Program-made: the position numbers and the translations under genes
The notes under the pieces: model-generated
What the model was told of the DNA's origin: nothing
Database searches by the model: none
Seen by the model: the letters and a program-made list of their open reading frames with translations, nothing else
Part shown: piece by piece, positions 34,064 through 41,814 of the stretch
Layout: each line of letters opens with the position of its first letter
Position numbering within the stretch: the first letter of the stretch is position 1
NCBI GenBank assembly: GCA_964476185.1
Contig: CAYYZO010000016.1
Span: 1-56,856, forward strand
Source: DATNBU01 sp964476185
Lineage (GTDB): Bacteria > Desulfobacterota > Binatia > UBA1149 > CAITLU01
Reading direction: 5' to 3'
Length of the DNA stretch: 56,856 bases

Positions 34064-35779
34064 ATGGATTCCGCTTCGCGTCGAGTCGCTGCGGGCCTGC
34101 GCCGCGCCGGCCCTCTCGTGTTCGCTGTCGTGGCGGCCGCGTACGCGAACACGATCGGCGACTACTTCGTCTGGTCCGATTTCTTCCAGATCCGCGACGG
34201 GCACATGGTGGTGAAGACCGGCGCCGACCTGCGCGCGCTCTACCTGCCGGACCAGCTCTTCGAGAACAACTACTACCGACCTCTGCAGGTGCTCTCGAAC
34301 ACGCTCGACTGGCATCTCTGGGGCGGAAGCGCCCGCGGGTTCCACGTCACCAGCGTTCTCCTGCACGCGCTCAACGCCGTGCTGGTGTTGTTCCTCGCCC
34401 ATCGCATCCTCGCGGTCCTGCGTCCGGGGAAAGCGACGGGGCTCGCCGTCGTCGTCGCGCTGGTGTGGGCGATCCACCCGTTCAAGTCGGAGAGCGTGGC
34501 GTGGATCGCGGATCGCGGGACCCTGCTCCAGGCTTTCACTCTCGGGTCCTTGCTCGTGGGACTGCGGTACCTGCAGGAGGGACCTTCCCGACAAGGGGTC
34601 TCGCGTGGGGTTCCCGGAGGGACCCCGCTCGTCGTGGGTCTGTTCGTCCTCGGGCTGCTGTCGAAGGAGATCGCGCTGGTCCTGCCGCTGTTGCTGCTCG
34701 CGACGCACGGACTTCTCGACCTGCCGTGGTCGCGACGGGCGGTGTTCCTGCATGCGAACCTGTTCGGAGTCGCGGCGAGTTACCTCGTCGTCCGTCGCCT
34801 GTGGCTCTGGCACCCCCCGCGGCTCTCCGTCGAGGTCGCGTTGCCGACGAGGCTCCTTTCGCAGCCGCCGGTGATCGTCGACTACCTGAGCGGCCTGCTG
34901 TGGCCGCTTTCGTCCACGGCGTCCGACGTGGTCCCGCTGCATGGGCACATCGACGCCGAAGTCCTCGGAGCGAGCGCGCTGCTGGTGGCCCTGGTCGGGC
35001 TGGCGGCGTGGGCAGGGGTGCGAAGGCGCGAACGGCTCTGGCCCTGGATCGCCGGCTGGTTCCTCGTCTGCATCGCGCCGACCTCGAACCTCCTCCTGCA
35101 GCGGCACTTTCGTGGGGAGCGGTATCTGTATCTCGCGTCGTTCGCGCTCGTGCTCGGCGCGGTGGTGTGGGCGGATCGCATCCTCGACTGGCTCGCAAGG
35201 CGGATTGCGGACAAGGGGCGCAGGGCGGAGTTCGAGCCCGCACGCGCCGTCTCGCGAGGTCCCGAGGATGGTGCCGGTCCTTCCCGCGAAGTCCTGCAAG
35301 GCCACGGGGACGAACTCGACGTTCGCGCCGGCTCCCCGCGGCTACCCGCGGGAGCGCCGCGCTTCGCCGGCATCGCCCTGGCCACCGTCGTCGTCCTCGC
35401 GCTGGCCGCCGTTACCTGGATTCGCAACAGCGAATGGAGCAGCAACGACGTCCACAACGAGGTGTTCTTCGCTCGTGAGGTGCAGCGCGACCCGCGCTTT
35501 CGCGAGGCCCTCGGGAATCTGTGCCGCGGGCGTGCGCGCCAAGGCGACTACGAAAAAGCCCTCGAGTGGTGCCGGCGCGGCTGGGAGATCGATCCGACGC
35601 TCTACTCGTCCACGGCGTGGCAGCCTCTCGGCTTCCACGCGCTGATGCTCGACATCCACGACGCGCAGGGCGACTGCCCGGCGGCCCTGCAGCTCACGCG
35701 CGATGCCATCGTTCGTTTTCCCCGCGAACCCGAGTTCCGCCGCCGCCTTCAGGGTCTTCGCCAACGTTGCGCGGGTTAG
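34064..35779 (+). CDS. TMTC/PMT-like multipass membrane protein with C-terminal TPR
   Basis: A 571-residue protein with about 9-11 membrane helices followed by a soluble end. The first extracytoplasmic loop starts after TM1 with FVWSDFFQIRDG and contains NNYYRPLQVL; GFHVTSVLLHALNAVLVL and WAIHPFKSESVAWIADR follow. This pattern is shared with TMTC-type GT-C glycosyltransferases, which transfer sugars from lipid carriers to proteins. The C-terminus (GDYEKALEWCRRGWEIDP) is a TPR-like repeat. The charged linker at about 390-425 is low-complexity. It starts 20 nt after the protease/MORN gene and may modify the neighbouring secreted proteins; that is inference. Confidence 0.72.
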   Translation: MDSASRRVAAGLRRAGPLVFAVVAAAYANTIGDYFVWSDFFQIRDGHMVVKTGADLRALYLPDQLFENNYYRPLQVLSNTLDWHLWGGSARGFHVTSVLLHALNAVLVLFLAHRILAVLRPGKATGLAVVVALVWAIHPFKSESVAWIADRGTLLQAFTLGSLLVGLRYLQEGPSRQGVSRGVPGGTPLVVGLFVLGLLSKEIALVLPLLLLATHGLLDLPWSRRAVFLHANLFGVAASYLVVRRLWLWHPPRLSVEVALPTRLLSQPPVIVDYLSGLLWPLSSTASDVVPLHGHIDAEVLGASALLVALVGLAAWAGVRRRERLWPWIAGWFLVCIAPTSNLLLQRHFRGERYLYLASFALVLGAVVWADRILDWLARRIADKGRRAEFEPARAVSRGPEDGAGPSREVLQGHGDELDVRAGSPRLPAGAPRFAGIALATVVVLALAAVTWIRNSEWSSNDVHNEVFFAREVQRDPRFREALGNLCRGRARQGDYEKALEWCRRGWEIDPTLYSSTAWQPLGFHALMLDIHDAQGDCPAALQLTRDAIVRFPREPEFRRRLQGLRQRCAG

Positions 35780-35831
35780 CGATGCGAGGCGGTGCCGCCG
35801 GTCTCCGGGGGACCGGCATCCGCGCAAGGAA

Positions 35832-35931
35832 NNNNNNNNNNNNNNNNNNNNNNNNNNNNNNNNNNNNNNNNNNNNNNNNNNNNNNNNNNNNNNNNNNNNN
35901 NNNNNNNNNNNNNNNNNNNNNNNNNNNNNNN
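35832..35931. other. Scaffold gap of 100 N
   Basis: The gap lies between the TMTC-like gene and the first beta-helix gene and removes most of that spacer. A 7-bp hairpin without a T-run (GCCGGTC, 35797-35803, with 35811-35817) lies just before it. Confidence 0.98.
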
Positions 35932-35981
35932 GCTGGAGAGCCTTGCGCACGACCACGTCCATCGCCGAAGGAGAGGAAGTC

Positions 35982-36812
35982 ATGACTCGAACCACGTCGC
36001 TGCTCGTCGCACTCTTCATTGTATTCACACCAGCCATGGCGCCTGCCGAAGAACCGGAAGAGGTTACGACCTGCGGACAGGTTCTGCAGCGCGACGGGTT
36101 TCTTTCGGCCGACCTCGACTGCTCCAGCGACTTCGTGAACGCACCGACCGTCGTGGTCGGTCGCGGGGGCACGCTGGACCTTCGGGGCTTCCATCTGATC
36201 AGTCGCCCGAGCGAAACGGATCACCCCAACGCGGCCGTGCACTGCGTGGGGCGATGCAAGGTCCTGGGCCCCGGGACTGTGGTCGGTTCCGATGTCCCGC
36301 GTTCCACCGTGGTTGGTGGAGGAAAAGCAGCAAGAGTCGAGATCGATGGAGCGGTGCTGTCCGGAGGAGACTACTCCGTCTACGCGCGACACGTGCGACT
36401 CCGGAACGCCGTGGTTACGGGTGCCCGCAGCATGGGCCTCTGGTCCAGTCGCGCCTTCGTCTTCGATTCCGAGGTCATCGGCAACGGCACTGGAGTGGAG
36501 CCGTGCCTGCAGCGCTGCATCGGCGTCTGGGCTGAAGCAACGGCAAAGATCGTGAGGTCCACGCTCACCGGCAACGGGCGGTACGGGATCATCGCCGGTC
36601 GAACCCGGATTTCGCAGTCCACGCTGGGATCAAACGCGACGCATCCCGACTGCGACGACCTCGTCTGTGCCGACTTCGCGGTATCGAAGAGGCCACGGCT
36701 CGACAACTCGGATTGCGAGAGAAGCCTGAACAGCAGCGCCGTGAGCACGGGCGCCTCGCTCCTGGAGTTCGAGCCGACCCTGCACGACTGGCAGGCCTGC
36801 TCTCTCGATTGA
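35982..36812 (+). CDS. Exported right-handed beta-helix protein
   Basis: A 276-residue protein with a signal peptide (VALFIVFTPAMA-PA). The mature part has short repeating strands of the parallel beta-helix type (GGTLDLRGFHLIS, GPGTVVGSD, VEIDGAVLSGGDYSVYA, SEVIGNGTGVE, VRSTLTGNGRYGI). Its start (TCGQVL ... VVVGRGGTLDL) matches the start of the next gene (NCGDVI ... VTNGGSLDL), so the two are paralogues. Polysaccharide-binding or lyase-like surface roles are common for the fold; no catalytic residues can be named. The ATG at 35982 has a strong AAGGAGAGGAAG purine run upstream. Confidence 0.75.
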   Translation: MTRTTSLLVALFIVFTPAMAPAEEPEEVTTCGQVLQRDGFLSADLDCSSDFVNAPTVVVGRGGTLDLRGFHLISRPSETDHPNAAVHCVGRCKVLGPGTVVGSDVPRSTVVGGGKAARVEIDGAVLSGGDYSVYARHVRLRNAVVTGARSMGLWSSRAFVFDSEVIGNGTGVEPCLQRCIGVWAEATAKIVRSTLTGNGRYGIIAGRTRISQSTLGSNATHPDCDDLVCADFAVSKRPRLDNSDCERSLNSSAVSTGASLLEFEPTLHDWQACSLD

Positions 36813-37247
36813 CCCCGGGGACGTAGCCGATCGACCGAGGTCGCAGGCGCGAGTCCAGCGGCCTGTCCCGGGGGAGATCCAGTCGTGCCGCCCCGGGCCC
36901 CTCGTCGATACCCCGGATCGGGTCCGGATCCCGCCCGCCGACGCCCGAGATTTCGACGATCGAGCCGCCGCGCTCGTTCATCCGCTTGCCGCGCGAGCTG
37001 CCTGCGCTGGTCACCCCATGGCAAGTCGATGCCCCCCTCACCACCCGCCGGGCCCGGGCCCGACCCCAGGTTTCCAAGAATTTTCCAAGTTCTTTCCGGA
37101 CTCGGTGGGCTCTCCTCCCCTAGATTCCGCCCCGAACCTGCGCCCGATCCGCGCCGGCACGGCCAGACGGCCGCTACGGCACGGTGGACCGCACAGGCAG
37201 CCCCAGGGGGGGCAACTAACCAACGGACCCGGAAGGAGGACCGACCG
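36813..37247. other. 435-bp spacer between the beta-helix genes
   Basis: No gene is convincing. The left part is rich in GGATCC-type short repeats (about 36911-36933) resembling the core of the hairpin at 30227. The right part is locally AT-rich and carries three phased TTTCC repeats (37071-37097) and a possible -10 TAGATT (37121-37126), likely the control region of the 37248 gene. Confidence 0.4.
37071..37097 (+). repeat. Three TTTCC repeats at 11-bp spacing
   Basis: TTTCCAAG at 37071-37078 and 37082-37089 and a shorter TTTCC at 37093-37097, each 11 bp apart, about one helical turn. They sit 24 bp before a TAGATT box and 150 bp before the beta-helix start codon, consistent with binding sites on one face of the DNA. 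Confidence 0.45.
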
Positions 37248-38201
37248 ATGAGCTTCTCGAAGATCCTGATCGCCACCACCATGCTGCTGCTGCCCGCCGC
37301 GGCCCACGCCGCCAACGTCAACTGCGGCGATGTCATCGACGGCGTCGATGTCGTGCTCGACGGGAACGTCGGACCCTGCGCGGGCACGGCCGTCACCGTG
37401 ACCAACGGCGGGTCGCTCGACCTCGATTCGCACTTCATCGTCTGCGACGGATCGCCATTCAGCATTGGGGTGGTGGTCTCGAACGGCTCGGAACTGCGCA
37501 ACGGCCTCATCACGGGATGCGACTTCTCGGGCGTCCAGGTGACGGGCACGACCGGAAGCAAGGTCGAGCACGTCGGTTCGTGGATGAACGGCGAGGGGTT
37601 CTCCCTCTACGCGAGCGGAAAATCGACGATCCGCTACAACGTCGCCTACCAGAACTCGAATTCCGGCTTTCTCGCTGCGGGCCCCCATCGCCTGACCGGT
37701 AATCAGTCCTACGCCAACGGCGGGGACGGGTTCCTCGCGAACGTCGATGGCGCGTCGTTCTCCGGCAACCTTTCGAGCGACAACGGAGGCCACGGCTACA
37801 ACATGAACGGTGGCGTGAAGATGAAGAACGACGTGGCGCTTTCGAACTCGGGCGACGGGTTCCTCTTCTCCGGATTCGCCGCGTCGGCCAAATCGATCGT
37901 CGCAAGCAACAGCACCGCCGGCATCCGCGTGACGGGCAATGACAACAAGATCTCGAAGTGCCGTGCGAACATCACGGGCACGGGGATCCGACTCGAAGGC
38001 AATGCCAACTCGGTGAGCGGATGCAGCATCCATCAGGCGGGAACTGGAATCTCCGCGTTCTTCGCCGCCGCCGACAACCAGATCAAGAAGAACATCGTTT
38101 CCTACGCAGGGGGGCATGCGTTGGAGACAGGCGTGGCCGGCTGCGGCACCAACACCTGGACCGGCAACGTGGGGGACGGCAACGACCCCTGCATCGACTG
38201 A
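37248..38201 (+). CDS. Exported right-handed beta-helix protein, paralogue
   Basis: A 317-residue protein with signal peptide (MLLLPAAAHA-AN) and a regular parallel beta-helix: about ten coils with cores such as VTVTNGGSLDLDSHFIV, SELRNGLITGCDFSGV, NSNSGFLAAGPHRLTGNQSY, GDGFLANVDGASFSGN and NANSVSGCSIHQAGTGI, of the PbH1/NosD type. It ends with a Cys pair (AGCGTNTWTGN ... GNDPCID). Family members bind or cut polysaccharides outside the cell. The ATG at 37248 has AGGAGGA 9 nt upstream. It is followed by a very long GC hairpin. Confidence 0.82.
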   Translation: MSFSKILIATTMLLLPAAAHAANVNCGDVIDGVDVVLDGNVGPCAGTAVTVTNGGSLDLDSHFIVCDGSPFSIGVVVSNGSELRNGLITGCDFSGVQVTGTTGSKVEHVGSWMNGEGFSLYASGKSTIRYNVAYQNSNSGFLAAGPHRLTGNQSYANGGDGFLANVDGASFSGNLSSDNGGHGYNMNGGVKMKNDVALSNSGDGFLFSGFAASAKSIVASNSTAGIRVTGNDNKISKCRANITGTGIRLEGNANSVSGCSIHQAGTGISAFFAAADNQIKKNIVSYAGGHALETGVAGCGTNTWTGNVGDGNDPCID

Positions 38202-38221
38202 CCCTCCTCCTCCGGAGTTCA

Positions 38222-38264
38222 CCGGCGCCGGCGGTCCGGACTCGCTCCGGGCCGCCGGCGCCGG
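38222..38264. terminator. Long GC hairpin after the beta-helix gene
   Basis: A 13-bp perfect outer stem (38222-38234 with 38252-38264), a T-G wobble, then a 5-bp inner stem around the loop CTCGC. It lies 20 bp past the stop codon. No T-run follows, so termination would need Rho or the hairpin acts as a 3'-end stabiliser. Confidence 0.6.
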
Positions 38265-38610
38265 GCAGCACGAACGCCGGCACTTCGGCATCCGACGCGC
38301 GGTCCCCGGAACGGAGGAGTACGGATCCTGCGAAGAGGAATGGCGGAAGCGTTCCGGGAGAAGCGTCCGTTCCGCCTGCGTGCCGCAACACCACGACCGC
38401 CAGCGGCGAAAACGCGACCATGACCGAGCCGGCTTCCCCTGCCAGGGATGGTCGTCGGCCAGCACGCAGCCCACGCCGCTGACGTTGCCGCCCCCGCACA
38501 GGGAAGCATCGGAGTTGAGTACCTCCTTTTTTCGGACGTCCGGCGATCGCTACGCCTGAACCCGGCTCCCCCGGCGGCCCGCGACGCTGGAAGGGGGGCG
38601 CCGTGCCCGC

Positions 38611-38616
38611 TATAGG
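38611..38616 (+). promoter_or_regulatory. Possible -10 box of the arg operon
   Basis: TATAGG, with no good -35 at the usual distance. Transcription would start near 38623, leaving a leader of about 28 nt with GGGGAGG before the TTG at 38651. This argues against the upstream in-frame GTG at 38603 as the argB start. Confidence 0.35.
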
Positions 38617-38650
38617 CGTCTGTTCCCGTCTTCCCGGGGAGGTTGCGACA

Positions 38651-39610
38651 TTGAAGGAGCTCATCGCCAAGGCCGACGTCCTGCTCGAAGCGCTGCCCTA
38701 CATGCGACGCTTCGCCGGGCGCGTCGTCGTCATCAAGTACGGCGGCCACGCGATGCTCGACGACAAGCTCCGGTCGGGCTTCGCCGAGGACGTCGTGCTG
38801 CTGAAATCGCTCGGCCTCAGGCCCGTGATCGTCCACGGCGGCGGCCCGCAGATCCAGGACGCGCTGTCGCGCCACGGCATCGAGACGCGCTTCGTGCGCG
38901 GCATGCGCGTGACCGACGAGGCCACGATGGAAATCGTCGAGATGGTGCTCGGCGGCCAGATCAACAAGGCGATCGTCGCGATGATCCACAACCACGGCGG
39001 CAAGGCCGTGGGCCTGACGGGCAAGGACGGCCGGCTGCTGCTCGCCGAGAAGATGCTCGTGCGCGTGCAGGACAAGGGCAAGCGCGCCGAGATGGTCGAC
39101 GTGGGCCTCGTCGGCCGGATCACCGGGATCAACCCCGAGATCCTCGAGCACATCGACGGCACCGACTTCATCCCGGTGATCGCGCCGATCGCGACCGACG
39201 GCAAGGGTACGACCTACAACGTGAACGCCGACGTCGCCGCGGCCGAGATCGCGCGAGGCCTCAAGGCCGAGAAGCTGATCCTGCTGACCGACGTCGCGGG
39301 CATCAAGGACGCGGCGGGCGAGGTGCAGTCGCTGCTGTCGGCTGCGGAGGCAAGACGGCAGGTGCGGGCCGGCTCGATCGCCGCCGGCATGGTGCCGAAG
39401 GTCGAATGCGCGATCGACGCGCTCGAAGGCGGCGTCGGGCAGGTGCACATCATCGACGGACGGGTCCGCCACGCGGTGCTGCTCGAGATCTTCACGGACC
39501 GCGGCGTCGGCACCGAGGTGCTGCTGCACCCGCCCGGCGCGCCGAACGCGCCGGGCGCGAAAAGGCCATCCACGAAGAAGCCCGCCGCGAAGAAGGCGGC
39601 CGTCCGATGA
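38651..39610 (+). CDS. argB: Acetylglutamate kinase
   Basis: A 319-residue amino-acid kinase that phosphorylates N-acetylglutamate, the second step of arginine synthesis. VVIKYGGHAM at the N-terminus, VIVHGGGPQIQDAL, GLTGKDG, NVNADVAAAEIA and LLTDVAGIKD are diagnostic. RFVRGMRVTDE and an N-terminal helix (MKELIAKADVLLEALPYM) are as in arginine-inhibited hexameric forms. TTG at 38651 has GGGGAGG upstream. The C-terminus is extended by a basic low-complexity tail (KRPSTKKPAAKKAAVR). Its stop overlaps argD as ATGA. Confidence 0.95.
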   Translation: MKELIAKADVLLEALPYMRRFAGRVVVIKYGGHAMLDDKLRSGFAEDVVLLKSLGLRPVIVHGGGPQIQDALSRHGIETRFVRGMRVTDEATMEIVEMVLGGQINKAIVAMIHNHGGKAVGLTGKDGRLLLAEKMLVRVQDKGKRAEMVDVGLVGRITGINPEILEHIDGTDFIPVIAPIATDGKGTTYNVNADVAAAEIARGLKAEKLILLTDVAGIKDAAGEVQSLLSAAEARRQVRAGSIAAGMVPKVECAIDALEGGVGQVHIIDGRVRHAVLLEIFTDRGVGTEVLLHPPGAPNAPGAKRPSTKKPAAKKAAVR

Positions 39611-40806
39611 GCGTCGGGGCTGCGGGCGCGTCCCTGCCGGCCGCTTCGTCGATCCTCGAGACGACCGACCGGTGCACGACGCAGAACTACGCGCGGTGGC
39701 CGATCGCGTTCACGCACGGGCACGGATGCCGGCTGTTCGACGAACACGGACGCGAGTACCTCGACCTGTTCTCGGGCCTGGCCGTGTCCTCGCTCGGGCA
39801 CGCGCACCCGGCGCTCGTCGCGGCGATCCGCGAGCAGGCCGGCAAGCTGATCCACACCTCGAACCTCTTCTACCACGAGCCCGGCGCGCTGCTCGCGAAG
39901 CGGCTCGTCGAGCTCACGTTCGCGGACCGCGTGTTCTTCTGCAACAGCGGCGCCGAGGCGAACGAAGCCGCGATCAAGATGGCCCGCCGCGCGAGCGGGG
40001 GCCGCTACGAGATCGTCGCCGCGCACGGGTCGTTCCACGGCCGCACCTACGGCGCGCTCGCCGCGACCGGCCAGCCGGGCCTGCAGGAGGGCTTCGGGCC
40101 GATGCTCGAGGGCTTCGTGCACGTCGAGCCGTCGAACGCGGACGCGGTCGCGGCGGCCGTCGGCGAGAGAACCGCGGCGGTGCTCGTCGAGCCGATCATC
40201 GGCGAGGGCGGAATCGTCGTGCCGCCGGACGGGTACCTGCGCGCGCTGCGCGAGATCTGCGACCGCGCGGGCGCACGGCTGATCCTCGACGAAGTGCAGA
40301 CCGGCAACGGCCGCACCGGCGCGCTGTTCGCGCACGAGCACGAGGGGGTCGTCCCGGACATCGTCACGACCGCGAAGGGACTCGGCGGCGGATTGCCGAT
40401 CGGCGCGGTGCTCGCGCGCGAGGACGTCGCGGCGGCGTTCGTCCCGGGCTCGCACGGCACCACGTTCGGCGCGAACCCGGTGTGCTGCGCGGCAGCCCTC
40501 GCCGTGCTGCGGGAGCTCACCGACGGCGGCGTCGCCGCGAACGCCGGCACGGTCGGCGCGCGGATGCTCGCCTCGCTGCGAAGCGCCCTCGCCGGCCACG
40601 CGAACGTCGCCGACATCCGCGGCAGGGGGCTGATGATCGGCATCGAGCTGCGCAGCGAAGCCAAGCCGTTCGTCAGGACGCTGCTCGAGCGCGGCGTCGT
40701 CGCGAACGCGACGGCCGGGAACGTCATCCGGCTCATCCCGCCGCTCGTGCTGACCGAGGCCGAGGCCGACGAAGGCACGGCGGCGATCGTCGAGGTTCTT
40801 TCATGA
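39607..40806 (+). CDS. argD: Acetylornithine aminotransferase
   Basis: A 399-residue class III PLP aminotransferase converting N-acetylglutamate semialdehyde to N-acetylornithine. LFSGLAVSSLGHAHPALV, FCNSGAEANEAAIKMAR, the PLP-contacting SFHGRTYGALAATGQ, LILDEVQTGNGRTG, the lysine in TTAKGLGGGLPIGA (about residue 260) and GTTFGANPVCCAAALAV are all present. ATG at 39607 overlaps the argB stop and its own stop overlaps argF, so translation is coupled along the operon. Confidence 0.95.
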   Translation: MSVGAAGASLPAASSILETTDRCTTQNYARWPIAFTHGHGCRLFDEHGREYLDLFSGLAVSSLGHAHPALVAAIREQAGKLIHTSNLFYHEPGALLAKRLVELTFADRVFFCNSGAEANEAAIKMARRASGGRYEIVAAHGSFHGRTYGALAATGQPGLQEGFGPMLEGFVHVEPSNADAVAAAVGERTAAVLVEPIIGEGGIVVPPDGYLRALREICDRAGARLILDEVQTGNGRTGALFAHEHEGVVPDIVTTAKGLGGGLPIGAVLAREDVAAAFVPGSHGTTFGANPVCCAAALAVLRELTDGGVAANAGTVGARMLASLRSALAGHANVADIRGRGLMIGIELRSEAKPFVRTLLERGVVANATAGNVIRLIPPLVLTEAEADEGTAAIVEVLS

Positions 40807-41732
40807 AACGCGATCTCGTCACGCTGCGCGACATCTCGAAAGGCGAGCTGTTCCATCTGATCGCGCTCGCGCGCCGGCTGAAGGCCGACGTGCGGGCGCG
40901 CAGGCCGCACCCGTGGCTGCCGGGCCGCACGCTCGCGATGATCTTCGAGAAGCCGAGCCTGCGCACGCGCGTGACGTTCGAGACGGGGATGACCCAGCTC
41001 GGCGGCAGCGCGATCTACCTGGCGCCCGGCGACATCCAGTTCGGCAAGCGCGAGCCGGTCGGCGACATCGCGGCGAACCTGTCGCGCTGGGTCGACCTCA
41101 TCGTCGCGCGCACGTTCTCGCACGACTCGGTCGTCGAGCTGGCGCGCTCGGCGACCGTGCCGGTCGTCAACGGGCTCTCGGACCTGTACCACCCGTGCCA
41201 GATCCTCGCGGACCTGATGACGCTGGCCGAGTTGCGCGGGCACATCGAGGGCACCCGCATCGCGTTCATCGGCGACGGCAACAACATGGTGCACTCGTGG
41301 GTGCTGGCGGCGGCGAAGGTCGGCTTCGACTTCGTGCTCGCGTGCCCGAAGGGCTACGAGCCCGACGCCGACATCCTCGCCGAGGCCCAGGCCGCCGCGC
41401 CGGGCAGGATCCGCGTCACGCACGACGTGCAGGAAGCCGCCGCGGGGGCCGACGTGCTCTACACGGACGTCTGGACGAGCATGGGGCAGGAGGACGAGGC
41501 CGAGCGGCGCCGCAAGGTGTTCGCGAGGTTCCAGATCAACCGGGAGCTCGTCGAGGTCGCCGCGCCCGACGCGCTCGTGATGCACTGCCTGCCGGCGCAC
41601 CGCGGCGAGGAGATCACCGCCGAGGTGATCGACGGCCCGCGCGCCGTCGTGCTCGAGCAGGCCGAGAACCGGCTGCACATCCAGAAGGCGATCCTCGCGT
41701 GGCTGGCCGGCGCGGCCGAAGCGCAGGCCTGA
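40803..41732 (+). CDS. argF: Ornithine carbamoyltransferase
   Basis: A 309-residue enzyme that makes citrulline from ornithine and carbamoyl phosphate. The carbamoyl-phosphate site FEKPSLRTRVTFE (about 49-61), SLDLYHPCQILAD-like NGLSDLYHPCQILADL, the ornithine-site DVWTSMGQE and the active-site HCLPAHRGEEI are present. ATG at 40803 overlaps the argD stop as ATGA. It is followed by an 82-bp spacer with a hairpin before argG. Confidence 0.95.
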   Translation: MKRDLVTLRDISKGELFHLIALARRLKADVRARRPHPWLPGRTLAMIFEKPSLRTRVTFETGMTQLGGSAIYLAPGDIQFGKREPVGDIAANLSRWVDLIVARTFSHDSVVELARSATVPVVNGLSDLYHPCQILADLMTLAELRGHIEGTRIAFIGDGNNMVHSWVLAAAKVGFDFVLACPKGYEPDADILAEAQAAAPGRIRVTHDVQEAAAGADVLYTDVWTSMGQEDEAERRRKVFARFQINRELVEVAAPDALVMHCLPAHRGEEITAEVIDGPRAVVLEQAENRLHIQKAILAWLAGAAEAQA

Positions 41733-41768
41733 CGCAGCCGGGGCCCGAACGAAGAACGCACGCAGGAC

Positions 41769-41789
41769 GCCGGGCACGACGAGCCCGGC
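41769..41789. other. Hairpin in the argF-argG spacer
   Basis: A perfect 7-bp stem (GCCGGGC, 41769-41775, with 41783-41789) around a 7-nt loop, the only sizeable spacer inside the arg operon. It sits 11 bp before the ribosome-binding site of argG. It could cause partial termination or mark an mRNA processing point; no T-run follows. Confidence 0.4.
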
Positions 41790-41814
41790 AGGACCAGGAA
41801 AGGAAGGTCGAACA

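Larger units (their letters stand above)
38202..38650. other. 449-bp spacer before argB
   Basis: It holds the long hairpin at 38222-38264, a possible -10 box TATAGG (38611-38616) for argB and a six-T run (38527-38532) with only a 4-bp stem before it. No open frame here looks like a gene; all candidates have biased Arg/Pro/Ala composition and no ribosome-binding site. Confidence 0.5.

Noticed and set aside
36930..37077. Short-chain-dehydrogenase-like fragment (GGSIVEIS) on the minus strand
   Set aside because: Only one short motif is present, without a Rossmann start or a YxxxK site; likely chance.
38511..38532. Intrinsic terminator with six T
   Set aside because: The stem before the T-run is only 4 bp (GGAG/CTCC) with an 8-nt loop, and no gene ends nearby.
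38603..38650. argB starting at GTG 38603
   Set aside because: A TATAGG -10-like box lies downstream of it, and the TTG at 38651 has a GGGGAGG ribosome-binding site and matches the usual ArgB N-terminus.
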